A stretch of 39,826 bases of DNA from JBAZHE01 sp964547855 (lineage in GTDB: Bacteria > Patescibacteriota > Patescibacteriia > Patescibacteriales > WJLG01): the NCBI GenBank assembly GCA_964547855.1, contig CAZJPG010000013.1, positions 1 through 39,826 on the forward strand. The letters are read 5' to 3'. Each line of letters opens with the position of its first letter. Position 1 is the first letter of the stretch. Shown here in pieces: positions 31,131-37,503 of the stretch. The notes beneath the pieces are model-generated. The model saw only the letters and a program-made list of their open reading frames with translations. It was not told where the DNA came from and did not search any database. The position numbers and the translations under genes were made by a program.

Positions 31131-32246
31131 ATGCCTAAGATCGGTTTTGTTGGTTGGCGCGGTATGGTCGGATCGGTGTTAATGAAGAGAATGGAGGAGG
31201 AAGGTGACTGGGATCTTTATCCTGACAGAATGTTTTTCTCATCTTCAAGAGTAGAAAACACCCCTTTTAGTTTGCCAGTCGAGAATTCTTATAACCTGGA
31301 AAAGTTGATGTCATGTGACATTATTGTCACTTGTCAGGGGAGTGATTGGACTAAAGATGTCTATCATAAGATGATGAAGTATGGCTGGAAGGGGATATTT
31401 ATCGACGCCTCGTCGGCTCTTCGCACTAATGATGAAAGTGTCATAGTCCTTGATCCGATAAATCGCGAACTTATCGATCGTCGCTTGAGCGAAGGTTGTA
31501 AATTGTTCGTTGGCGGCAATTGTACGACGAGTTTGATGATGATGGCCCTGCATGGGCTCTTCAAATTAAATTTAGTCGAGTGGGTCTATTCTTCGACCTA
31601 TCAGGCGGCTTCCGGAGCCGGAGCCAAGCACATGGACGAGTTGCTGGTACAGATATCGAGAATAGGGAAACAGATAGTCTCTTATAAACTCATGGATAAT
31701 GAGTGCACAGCCCTTGATCTCGAGCGCGAGGCCATGAGCGAAATAAGAAGAGACGACTTTCCTGCTGAAAATTTCGGCGCCCCTCTGGCTTTGTCTTTGA
31801 TACCATGGATCGACACTCCCATGTTAGGTGGAAGGACGAGAGAGGAGTGGAAGATGGGGTTCGAGACCAAGAAGGTCTTGGGTTTGGACGACGATGACTA
31901 CTCTATTGGAGCGGATAGTATTTGTGTTCGCGTCGGTTCCTTGCGTTGTCATAGCCAATCGCTTCTGGTAAGACTAAGGACGAGAGTTGATATAGTCGGA
32001 GTCTCTGATATTCTGTCTTCTGCCAATCCCTGGGTGAGAGTTGTGCGCAATGAAAAAGAACCGACTTTGTCGAGACTCACTCCGGCCTATGTTTCAGGAA
32101 AACTGGATATTGCCGTCGGGCGGATCCATTATTCGGAGATAGGGGAGAATATCCTTAAGGTCTTTACGGTCGGCGACCAGCTTCTTTGGGGAGCTGCCGA
32201 GCCCATCCGTCGTATTCTGCGTATCGTTTCCGGCAATCCTGTTTGA
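31131..32246 (+). CDS. asd: Aspartate-semialdehyde dehydrogenase, gammaproteobacterial type
   Basis: This 371-residue enzyme reduces beta-aspartyl phosphate to aspartate semialdehyde with NADPH. The NADP-binding start is GFVGWRGMVGSVLMKRM (5-21). The catalytic Cys131 is in FVGGNCTTSLMMM, with YQAASGAGAKHMDELL, NFGAPLALSLIPWIDTPM, SLRCHSQS and FTVGDQLLWGAAEP. The sequence follows E. coli Asd closely over its whole length, including GWRGMVGSVLM and IVTCQGSDWT. No other Asp-family biosynthesis gene is in the window. It has its own promoter and a ribosome site of the style used by the radical SAM cluster. Transfer from another phylum is likely. Aspartate semialdehyde could feed lysine, threonine or a specialised product. 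Confidence 0.97.
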   Translation: MPKIGFVGWRGMVGSVLMKRMEEEGDWDLYPDRMFFSSSRVENTPFSLPVENSYNLEKLMSCDIIVTCQGSDWTKDVYHKMMKYGWKGIFIDASSALRTNDESVIVLDPINRELIDRRLSEGCKLFVGGNCTTSLMMMALHGLFKLNLVEWVYSSTYQAASGAGAKHMDELLVQISRIGKQIVSYKLMDNECTALDLEREAMSEIRRDDFPAENFGAPLALSLIPWIDTPMLGGRTREEWKMGFETKKVLGLDDDDYSIGADSICVRVGSLRCHSQSLLVRLRTRVDIVGVSDILSSANPWVRVVRNEKEPTLSRLTPAYVSGKLDIAVGRIHYSEIGENILKVFTVGDQLLWGAAEPIRRILRIVSGNPV

Positions 32247-32254
32247 CTGGAAAT

Positions 32255-32296
32255 GAAAACCGCCTCTTCGCATTAGCGAGGGGCGGTATTTTTTAT
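32255..32296. terminator. Bidirectional terminator
   Basis: ACCGCC-T-CTTCGC and GCGAGG-G-GCGGT form a stem with loop ATTA, flanked by AAAAC and ATTTTTTAT, between asd and the converging bPH2 gene. Confidence 0.8.
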
Positions 32297-32309
32297 GGTC
32301 GATATTATA

Positions 32310-32948
32310 TTATTCGGACGCTGGTGCGGGATATGTTCGGCGGCGGTATTCTTCTTTAAGGTCTGAAAGGTCCTTTTTCATTTCATGGGGGCGACTAATG
32401 CAGTTCAATTCTAGTTCATAACCATCACCTCCGGCCGTAGAAATAAATAGGGTGCCGGTGTCATATAAAACTTTGTCCAAGAAGCTCTGTTCGACGGCTA
32501 CGTCGGTTATACGATCGTAATTGACGCTTTTTATCGTAGTATTGAGCCAGCCGCGCTTGACGATAATGCGTCTGTCGGTCAAGACAAAGAGGTTGGACGT
32601 ATGGATATAGAATAAGTGATAGAACATCAAGAAAGGAGAAAAGAGAAATAAAAATATAACCAAGGAGATGATCGATGCTCTCATTAAAAATCCTTGCCAA
32701 AGTTCTGATCCAATTTGTTTCACCCCTTCATCACCATGATATAACAATGGAACGACCACGCCTCTGGCGGCGGCGTCGCTGACTTGGTAAATGACCACTA
32801 TTAGCGTTCCGGCGGCTATAGCGATTAGTAACCATTTGAGTAAAGAGATGGTTAATCTGACATATATATGCCTTTTGCCGTAAGAGAAGGCTTTTTTGAC
32901 GACCTCATCGTTGCCCAGGGTCGATTTTACAGCTTTGCCTATTTTCAT
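32310..32948 (-). CDS. bPH2 (DUF304, YdbS-like) membrane protein
   Basis: This 212-residue protein has two transmembrane helices (about 31-55 and 90-113) followed by a bacterial PH domain. The domain starts at NLFVLTDRRIIVKRGWLNT and continues SVNYDRITDVAVEQSFLDKVL and YDTGTLFISTAGG, which is the DUF304 pattern. The function of these proteins is poorly known; some affect envelope integrity or bacteriocin tolerance. It starts 4 nt after the upstream DJ-1 lipoprotein gene, so the two form an operon and may work together at the membrane. Confidence 0.88.
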   Translation of the reverse strand: MKIGKAVKSTLGNDEVVKKAFSYGKRHIYVRLTISLLKWLLIAIAAGTLIVVIYQVSDAAARGVVVPLLYHGDEGVKQIGSELWQGFLMRASIISLVIFLFLFSPFLMFYHLFYIHTSNLFVLTDRRIIVKRGWLNTTIKSVNYDRITDVAVEQSFLDKVLYDTGTLFISTAGGDGYELELNCISRPHEMKKDLSDLKEEYRRRTYPAPASE

Positions 32949-32952
32949 ATCT

Positions 32953-33597
32953 TTATTTGAAGTAGTTGATTATCTCATTAGCAAAAGCAGTGGCCGATTG
33001 CGGGCCATCGGCTGTTATAAGCTTTCCGTCGTGCTCAACGGCTTTGCCGGTATATTCAGCTCCGCCCTCTATTAGATATCCTCTTCCGGTCGGAAAGACG
33101 GTAGCTCTTTTGCCTTTAAGCACTCCAGCGTCTCCCATCATGGCCGGAGCGATGCAGATAGCCGCAGTTAAATTGTTGGCATCCATAGCTTTCTTGGCAA
33201 AGGCTTGCAAGTCTTTGTTCTCTAATTCCTTGGTCATGCCCGGGCCGCCTATGAATATCACAGCATCGAAAAGTCCTGGATCGATATCATCGATAGAGTA
33301 TTCGGCCGTAACAGTTGTTCCTTCATTGCCGACGAAGTCGCCTTTTTTTAGGGAGGCAATGTGCAATTCGGCTCCTTGATCGGAAAGTATATTTTTGGGA
33401 ACTATCAATTCACTGTCACGGAAATCCGGCACAGCGACGAATAGTATTTTTTTGTCTTTCATAAGCTCTAGCGGCTCTTGAACCGTCATCGGCTGATCGG
33501 AGGAAGTTTGCTCCATGGTTGCCGGCATGGCATTGGAGCATCCTGATAAAGCCGATATGGCCGCAAGAGTGATTAATATAGAAAAAATGTTTTTCAT
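32953..33597 (-). CDS. DJ-1/PfpI-family lipoprotein
   Basis: This is a 214-residue protein. The N-terminus is a lipoprotein signal (MKNIFSILITLAAISALSGC, lipid-modified Cys20) followed by a Ser/Thr/Met/Gln-rich spacer to about residue 45. The DJ-1/PfpI domain has Glu63 in DFRDSELIVP, DAVIFIGGPG and the nucleophile elbow AAICIAPAMMGDAGVLKGKR with Cys148. Most members are cytoplasmic glyoxalases, chaperones or proteases. Surface anchoring by lipid is unusual. Its promoter is a perfect TGC-TATAAT. AAAGG lies close to the ATG. bPH2 follows in the same operon. Confidence 0.9.
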   Translation of the reverse strand: MKNIFSILITLAAISALSGCSNAMPATMEQTSSDQPMTVQEPLELMKDKKILFVAVPDFRDSELIVPKNILSDQGAELHIASLKKGDFVGNEGTTVTAEYSIDDIDPGLFDAVIFIGGPGMTKELENKDLQAFAKKAMDANNLTAAICIAPAMMGDAGVLKGKRATVFPTGRGYLIEGGAEYTGKAVEHDGKLITADGPQSATAFANEIINYFK

Positions 33598-33617
33598 TAG
33601 CCTTTTGTTGTGCTTAA

Positions 33618-33626
33618 ATTATAGCA
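33618..33626 (-). promoter_or_regulatory. Extended -10 promoter of the DJ-1/bPH2 operon
   Basis: On the minus strand, TGC-TATAAT (33626-33618) is a perfect extended -10. The leader is about 14 nt. It runs divergently from the promoter at 33653. Confidence 0.65.
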
Positions 33627-33650
33627 AATTTTCATCAAAAATCAATTTGT

Positions 33651-33658
33651 TGTATAAT
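33651..33658 (+). promoter_or_regulatory. TATAAT promoter giving a near-leaderless archease-like mRNA
   Basis: TG-TATAAT ends at 33658 and the ATG is at 33668. +1 near 33665 leaves a leader of two or three bases. Confidence 0.6.
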
Positions 33659-33667
33659 TCATATTAT

Positions 33668-34078
33668 ATGGACAATGGTTTTGCGATAGAGAAAAATGAA
33701 GGCGATCTAAGAATAAAAGCCAAGGGCAAGACCGAGTCCGAGGCTTTGTCTTTCTTGGTTAAGGGTTTGTCGTCATGTCAGCTCGCTCCTGGTGAGGTCG
33801 TCATTGCCGATGGTGAGGATAAGTCGATCAAGATAGGTTATTCTAATAAAAAATATCTTCCATCAGACCTTATAAACGACATAATAGTGCTCCAGTCGGC
33901 TAATGGTCAAATATACCCAGACGTCAGCGAGTTGTCGTTTTCCGATGGCGTCCTTAGAGCTAATTTGGTCGGGGCCAAGAGAAAACCGTCTTTAGAGGTC
34001 AAAGAAGCTTTGTATCTTAATTCTGTCTTTCAAGAAGATGGCGATGGTTTTTTGGCTCAAGTCGACGTTATAATTTAG
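33668..34078 (+). CDS. Archease-like protein
   Basis: This is 136 residues from the ATG at 33668. A longer open frame upstream overlaps the divergent promoters and is rejected. DLRIKAKGKTESEALSFLVKG near the N-terminus, SDLINDIIVLQSANGQIYPDV in the middle and SLEVKEALYLNSVF followed by FLAQVDVII at the end follow the archease pattern (G-T-EA, LL--L-ELL, EIKA-T---L, V--DV). Archease activates the RtcB RNA ligase through conserved Asp residues; the DHTAD box at the N-terminus is not clear here. No rtcB is in the window. It may be an archease or a relative of the same fold. Confidence 0.55.
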   Translation: MDNGFAIEKNEGDLRIKAKGKTESEALSFLVKGLSSCQLAPGEVVIADGEDKSIKIGYSNKKYLPSDLINDIIVLQSANGQIYPDVSELSFSDGVLRANLVGAKRKPSLEVKEALYLNSVFQEDGDGFLAQVDVII

Positions 34079-34147
34079 GCACTCTTGACGTCAGTCGGTA
34101 TTAGGCTTTATTATTTTATCGTTCGGTATAAATTAAAATTTAATATA

Positions 34148-34254
34148 AAGCGAAAGCTTCCATCGGCCTTTACGGCGATAATGGATTCTTTTGCGCCCGT
34201 CTAATAAAAACGGGTCTCTTTGGCCGCTAAATTAGCAAGATATTATCGGCCAGA
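34148..34254 (+). ncRNA. Chain of four potential hairpins (structured leader or small RNA)
   Basis: AAGC-GAAA-GCTT (34148-34159) has a GNRA loop. TCCAT/ATGGA (34159-34185) encloses CG/CG. CCCGT/ACGGG (34196-34214) is next. TTTGGCCG/CGGCCAGA (34219-34254) has a 20-nt loop. The chain ends 21 nt before the 37-codon ORF at 34276. No known RNA family is recognised. A leader regulating the small protein, or an independent RNA, are both possible. TAATAT near 34141 could be the -10. Confidence 0.35.
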
Positions 34255-34275
34255 ATGAGTACATTTTAACCAACA

Positions 34276-34389
34276 ATGAGTGAAAGTGATTTGCCTGTAG
34301 GCCTACTTTGGCTTCTGTTCGGTGTATTCTTGGTGGCCGGCATAGTTTTCATCAACACCAACTTTGCCGCCGCTTATTTCGGCTTCTGA
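34276..34389 (+). CDS. 37-residue single-pass membrane micropeptide
   Basis: ATG at 34276 to TGA at 34387-34389 encodes 37 residues: a short acidic start (MSESDLP), one hydrophobic helix (GLLWLLFGVFLVAGIVFI) and a tail rich in Phe and Ala. A strong terminator follows at 34444. It occupies an otherwise empty 500-bp stretch. There is no ribosome binding site. The structured segment upstream and the terminator downstream support a real small gene, but codon evidence is limited by length. Confidence 0.5.
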   Translation: MSESDLPVGLLWLLFGVFLVAGIVFINTNFAAAYFGF

Positions 34390-34443
34390 TAATTTCGCAT
34401 CTGATGCATTGCCGCCATAGGCTGACTCTAAATAGAATTAATT

Positions 34444-34475
34444 GATCGCGCTTCAAATGAGCGCGGTCTTTTTTA
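34444..34475 (+). terminator. Terminator after the micropeptide gene
   Basis: GATCGCGCT pairs with AGCGCGGTC (one T-G pair) around a 7-nt loop, followed by TTTTTTATT. Confidence 0.85.
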
Positions 34476-34517
34476 TTAGTCGAATGATGTATGTCACCGA
34501 GTTTTTTAAAAAATCTC

Positions 34518-34546
34518 TTGGTGCTTTTTCGTAGAGGTGGTATAAT
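34518..34546 (+). promoter_or_regulatory. Promoter of the 67-residue membrane protein gene
   Basis: TTGGTG (34518-34523), a 17-bp spacer and TATAAT (34541-34546) preceded by TGG as an extended -10. Confidence 0.65.
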
Positions 34547-34576
34547 TTAAAAAGTGATTTTTAAATTAAAGTAATT

Positions 34577-34780
34577 ATGAAAAACAAAGAGGGGATGGGA
34601 ATGGCGGAGCAGAAGTTTCGCTTAATTCTTCTTATCTGCATGTCAGTGATAATTTTCGGCACAGCGGTCATGATAATAACCGCGCTTTTGACCTTGTCCG
34701 ATCTGCGCAACGATATAAAGCAGATGAATATCCAGATGGATAATTTTCAGCAAGAGATGATTCGCGCCAGAGGAAATTAA
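34577..34780 (+). CDS. Small membrane protein with coiled coil
   Basis: This 67-residue protein has one transmembrane helix (about 14-39: FRLILLICMSVIIFGTAVMI and following residues) followed by a heptad-like helix (LSDLRNDIKQMNIQMDNFQQEM, in part) suited to oligomerisation. The family is not recognised; a scaffold or accessory subunit role would fit this shape. It has its own near-consensus promoter. GAPDH follows 86 nt later with no obvious terminator between them, so they may be co-transcribed. Confidence 0.65.
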   Translation: MKNKEGMGMAEQKFRLILLICMSVIIFGTAVMIITALLTLSDLRNDIKQMNIQMDNFQQEMIRARGN

Positions 34781-34825
34781 TAATAGAATTTTTAAAATCA
34801 TATATTAAAACAAGGAGGCAGACTT

Positions 34826-34870
34826 TTGGATAAAATTTCCCTTAGTAGGTCTCGGATTTATTTTTTATGA
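34826..34870 (+). CDS. 14-residue leader peptide coupled to gap
   Basis: AAGGAGG (34812-34818) lies 7 nt before a TTG at 34826. The TTG opens a 14-codon frame (MDKISLSRSRIYFL if TTG is read as Met) whose TGA overlaps the gap ATG as ATGA. This is the best ribosome binding site in the neighbourhood, while the gap ATG itself has none. The arrangement fits translation of gap by re-initiation after the leader. It may be chance, but the spacing and the four-base overlap are both ideal. Confidence 0.5.
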   Translation: MDKISLSRSRIYFL

Positions 34871-35934
34871 ACATTGCCATCAACGGTTTCGGCCGCATTG
34901 GCCGAGCCGCTTTCAAGGCCATTTTGGCCAAGAACGACGGCGACTTACGCGTCGTCGCCATTAACGACCTGACAGACACCAAGACTTTAGCTCATTTGCT
35001 GAAGTACGACAGTTCCTATGGCGTCTATGATAGACACATCGAGTACAATAGCTCTGGCTTGATAGTCGATGGCCAGGAATATCGCGTCTATGCTCAGAAA
35101 GACCCCAAGATGTTGCCATGGAAAGATTTGGATGTTGACGTCGTCATAGAGTCAACTGGAATTTTCCGTGATAATGACAAGGCTGGCTGGCATATCGAAG
35201 CTGGCGCTAAGAGGGTTATGATCAGCGCTCCGGCCAAGGATGACGGTGAGATGAAGACTATCGTTCTTGGTGTCAACGAAAAAGACTTGACTCCTGCCGA
35301 CAAGATATTTTCCATGGCTTCCTGCACTACGAATTGTTTGGCTCCGATGACCAAGGTCATAGAAGATGCTTTTGGTATTGAAAAGGCCTTGATGACCACT
35401 ACTCATTCTTATACCGCCGATCAGGTTTTGGTCGATGGCCCGCATAAAGACCTCCGCCGCGCTCGCGCCGCTGGCGTAAATATCGTTCCAACGTCCACTG
35501 GTGCCGCTTTGGCCACTGGCTTGGTGATCCCATCGTTGAAGGGGAGATTCGATGGCTTGTCTTTGCGTGTTCCGACTCCGGTCGTTTCGATCTGCGATGT
35601 TGTTTATATACTCAAGCGCGACGTGACTGTCGATGAGGTTAATGACGCTATTAGATTGGCTTGCGAGAAAGACGAGCTTAAAGGCATATTGAAGTGGACT
35701 AAAGATCCATTGGTTTCCAGTGATTATGTCGGCAACCCATATTCATCTATTGTCGACACCGAATATACCATGGTCGTTGGAGGTAATATGCTTAAAATGG
35801 TCTCTTGGTATGACAACGAGTGGGGATATTCCAATCGTTTGGCTGATCTTTGCGATTACATAAAAAAGAACGACCTCTTAAGAGAGGAGAGTCCTACAGA
35901 AGAGGTTGCGAGCGAAGAAGTTGAAGTGCAGTAA
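34867..35934 (+). CDS. gap: Type I glyceraldehyde-3-phosphate dehydrogenase
   Basis: This 355-residue glycolytic enzyme has the NAD-binding start INGFGRIGRAAFKA (3-16). The catalytic Cys is in SMASCTTNCLAPMTK (about 149-163), with the His in TTTHSYTADQ and sugar-phosphate residues in PTSTGAALA. The NAD specificity region and the final SWYDNEWGYSNRLADL are typical. About 20 acidic residues after the usual C-terminus (SPTEEVASEEVEVQ) are an extension. It interconverts glyceraldehyde-3-phosphate and 1,3-bisphosphoglycerate. Translation probably depends on the overlapping leader ORF. Confidence 0.98.
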   Translation: MNIAINGFGRIGRAAFKAILAKNDGDLRVVAINDLTDTKTLAHLLKYDSSYGVYDRHIEYNSSGLIVDGQEYRVYAQKDPKMLPWKDLDVDVVIESTGIFRDNDKAGWHIEAGAKRVMISAPAKDDGEMKTIVLGVNEKDLTPADKIFSMASCTTNCLAPMTKVIEDAFGIEKALMTTTHSYTADQVLVDGPHKDLRRARAAGVNIVPTSTGAALATGLVIPSLKGRFDGLSLRVPTPVVSICDVVYILKRDVTVDEVNDAIRLACEKDELKGILKWTKDPLVSSDYVGNPYSSIVDTEYTMVVGGNMLKMVSWYDNEWGYSNRLADLCDYIKKNDLLREESPTEEVASEEVEVQ

Positions 35935-35963
35935 TATTATTTTAACTTTTTGACAAAAAGAAA

Positions 35964-35995
35964 GGGGACTTATTGGAAGTCCCCGGGGAAGTTTA
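35964..35995 (+). terminator. Probable terminator after gap
   Basis: GGGGACTT/AAGTCCCC is a perfect 8-bp stem with a 5-nt loop. The T-rich run begins 8 nt later, so efficiency is uncertain. Confidence 0.6.
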
Positions 35996-36041
35996 TTTTT
36001 TTGTTTTTGTTATATTATAAATATATCATAAATATTAAAAT

Positions 36042-36072
36042 TTGTCAATAGTAGTAGTTATTTATTTAATAT
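36042..36072 (+). promoter_or_regulatory. Possible promoter of the nuoF-like gene
   Basis: TTGTCA (36042-36047) lies upstream of the T/A-rich TTTAATAT (36065-36072), with a spacer of 17-19 bp depending on the -10 chosen. The ATG is at 36100. Confidence 0.35.
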
Positions 36073-36099
36073 TGGCTTTAAATTTATCATCCTTAACAG

Positions 36100-37152
36100 A
36101 TGGATATAGTATCTAAAATAAAAAAAGTCGGCCTTAAGGGGTGCGGAGGAGCATTCTTTCCAACTGCCGATAAATGGCAGGCTGTAAAAGATTGTTTTGC
36201 GGTCGACAAATACGTCGTGGCTAATGGCAGCGAAGGGGAGCCTGGCGTCGAAAAGGACGGTTGGCTCTTGGCTAATCGCCCCAAAGTCGTCATTGAGGGC
36301 ATGAGACAGGCTTTATTATTTTTGAAAGAAAGAGGAGTGACGGTCAGAGGATATTTATATCTTAATCCGGTCTATTACAAAAAGTACGGTAAGAACTTGA
36401 AGAAAATTATAGCCGAAAAGAAAATCGATATAGAGGTCTTCGGCAAGCCGCATGATGCTGGCTATATAGGCGGAGAGGAGACGGCCGTCCTTAATACGAT
36501 CGAAAAGAAAAAGATCGAGCCGCGCTTGAAGCCTCCATTCCCAACGACCAGCGGTCTTTGGGAATATCCGACCATAGTCAATAATATAGAGACCTTCTAC
36601 CATGTGGGCGAGTTGTATGATGGTAATTATAAAGATGTAAGATTTTTTTCCATTAATGGCGATTGTCGCAAGAGAGGAGTCTATGAATTTCCATCAGAGA
36701 TGAACATGTCGGATATTCTTAAGGCTACCGACAACTGGCCGGACCATCGTTTTTTCGTTCAGGTCGGAGGCGGTTCTTGTGGCGAGGTCTATAATGACAA
36801 ACAATTAGACAGACCGGCTTGCGGGGCTATGTCGATGACGATATATAGGGCCGATAAATGGCAGCCGTTGGAAGTTTTGCGTAAATGGGTGGGTTTTTTC
36901 ATGACCGAGTCATGTGGGCAATGCACTCCTTGCCGCGAAGGTAACTACCGTCTATTCGAGACACTGAATTCCCAGGAACCTGATTGGCAACTGGTCAAAG
37001 ATCTTCTAGACAATCTTGGCGAAGCCTCGTTCTGTGGTTTAGGGCTTTCAGTCCCATGGCCGATACGTTCCTATATAAAGAACGTATTATGCTCTGGCGA
37101 GTATAAACTCGACTATCCGTGCAAGAATAAAGTTTGCAAGATATTCAAATAA
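36100..37152 (+). CDS. NuoF-like (51-kDa) flavin/Fe-S NADH-binding protein
   Basis: This 350-residue protein of the complex I 51-kDa family has an FMN/NADH region with GLKGCGGAFFPTADKW (11-26), NGSEGEPGVEKD (42-53) and GYIGGEETAVLNTIE (121-135). An SLBB-like middle follows. The Fe-S domain has ESCGQCTPCREG (Cys272, Cys275, Cys278) and FCGLG (Cys312), the four ligands of the N3-type 4Fe-4S cluster. The GRGGAGFPTG loop is altered to GCGGAFFPTA. No other complex I or hydrogenase subunit is in the window. It may serve as the NADH-oxidising part of a soluble hydrogenase or diaphorase. Confidence 0.92.
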   Translation: MDIVSKIKKVGLKGCGGAFFPTADKWQAVKDCFAVDKYVVANGSEGEPGVEKDGWLLANRPKVVIEGMRQALLFLKERGVTVRGYLYLNPVYYKKYGKNLKKIIAEKKIDIEVFGKPHDAGYIGGEETAVLNTIEKKKIEPRLKPPFPTTSGLWEYPTIVNNIETFYHVGELYDGNYKDVRFFSINGDCRKRGVYEFPSEMNMSDILKATDNWPDHRFFVQVGGGSCGEVYNDKQLDRPACGAMSMTIYRADKWQPLEVLRKWVGFFMTESCGQCTPCREGNYRLFETLNSQEPDWQLVKDLLDNLGEASFCGLGLSVPWPIRSYIKNVLCSGEYKLDYPCKNKVCKIFK

Positions 37153-37187
37153 AAAAAGTTCCGTCCGGTAAAGGCGGAATTTTTTTT
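37152..37187 (+). terminator. Terminator after the nuoF-like gene
   Basis: TTCCGTC pairs with GGCGGAA (one T-G pair), flanked by A7 and T8 that extend the stem. Confidence 0.8.
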
Positions 37188-37239
37188 AAAGTTTTAAATT
37201 AATAGTTAAATAAATTATGTTTTGTTTTTTTTATTTCAA

Positions 37240-37248
37240 TGTTATAAT
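37240..37248 (+). promoter_or_regulatory. Extended -10 promoter of the SpvB-like gene
   Basis: TG-T-TATAAT is a perfect extended -10. The leader to the ATG at 37282 is about 27 nt and carries AAAAAAGG. Confidence 0.6.
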
Positions 37249-37281
37249 TTTATTCTAATCAAATAGCACGCAAAAAAGGTT

Positions 37282-37503
37282 ATGGCATTAAAATTAGCCA
37301 AGCGTTTGTTCCCATTATTTCTAATTTTTTCCTTTTTACTTTCCGGGGTATCACCAGCCTTAGCTGCTGAAATATCATCTGAAAGTGAAGTTACTAACGA
37401 GTCCTTGTCTGAAAGCAGCGAGACCGAGGAACTATCGACAAAAAAAGTATTTCCGATTCAGAATCCCTTTCTTCCGACATTTCTGCACCATCATCGGCTT
37501 TAA
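37282..37503 (+). CDS. Signal peptide and N-terminal linker of the SpvB-like protein (5' part, frame 1)
   Basis: These 73 residues begin with a clear signal peptide (LAKRLFPLFLIFSFLLSGVSPALAAE in part, cleavage near residue 28) followed by a Ser/Glu-rich linker (ISSESEVTNESLSESSETEE). The reading then leaves the linker character at an A7 tract, giving FPIQNPFLPTFLHHHRL and a stop. In the -1 frame from that tract the Ser-rich linker continues (SISDSESLSSDISAPSSA) straight into the SpvB-like domain. The protein was therefore meant to be one chain, split here by programmed frameshift, slippage, mutation or a sequencing error. Confidence 0.75.
   Translation: MALKLAKRLFPLFLIFSFLLSGVSPALAAEISSESEVTNESLSESSETEELSTKKVFPIQNPFLPTFLHHHRL
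37426..37446 (+). promoter_or_regulatory. Candidate -1 frameshift site (A-AAA-AAA with upstream SD-like motif)
   Basis: In the upstream frame the codons are ACA-AAA-AAA-GTA, so A-AAA-AAA (37440-37446) is a classic -1 slippery heptamer. GAGGA (37426-37430) lies 9 nt before it, similar to the stimulatory Shine-Dalgarno motif of dnaX. No strong downstream stem was found. The A7 tract alone could also cause transcriptional slippage or phase variation. Confidence 0.45.

Noticed and set aside
33515..33667. N-terminal extension of the archease-like protein
   Set aside because: It would run through both divergent promoters and encode Ser/Tyr-rich sequence unlike the domain.
34190..34260. A tRNA in the structured 34.2-kb segment
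   Set aside because: The stems do not fit a cloverleaf and there is no T-loop or CCA-like end.
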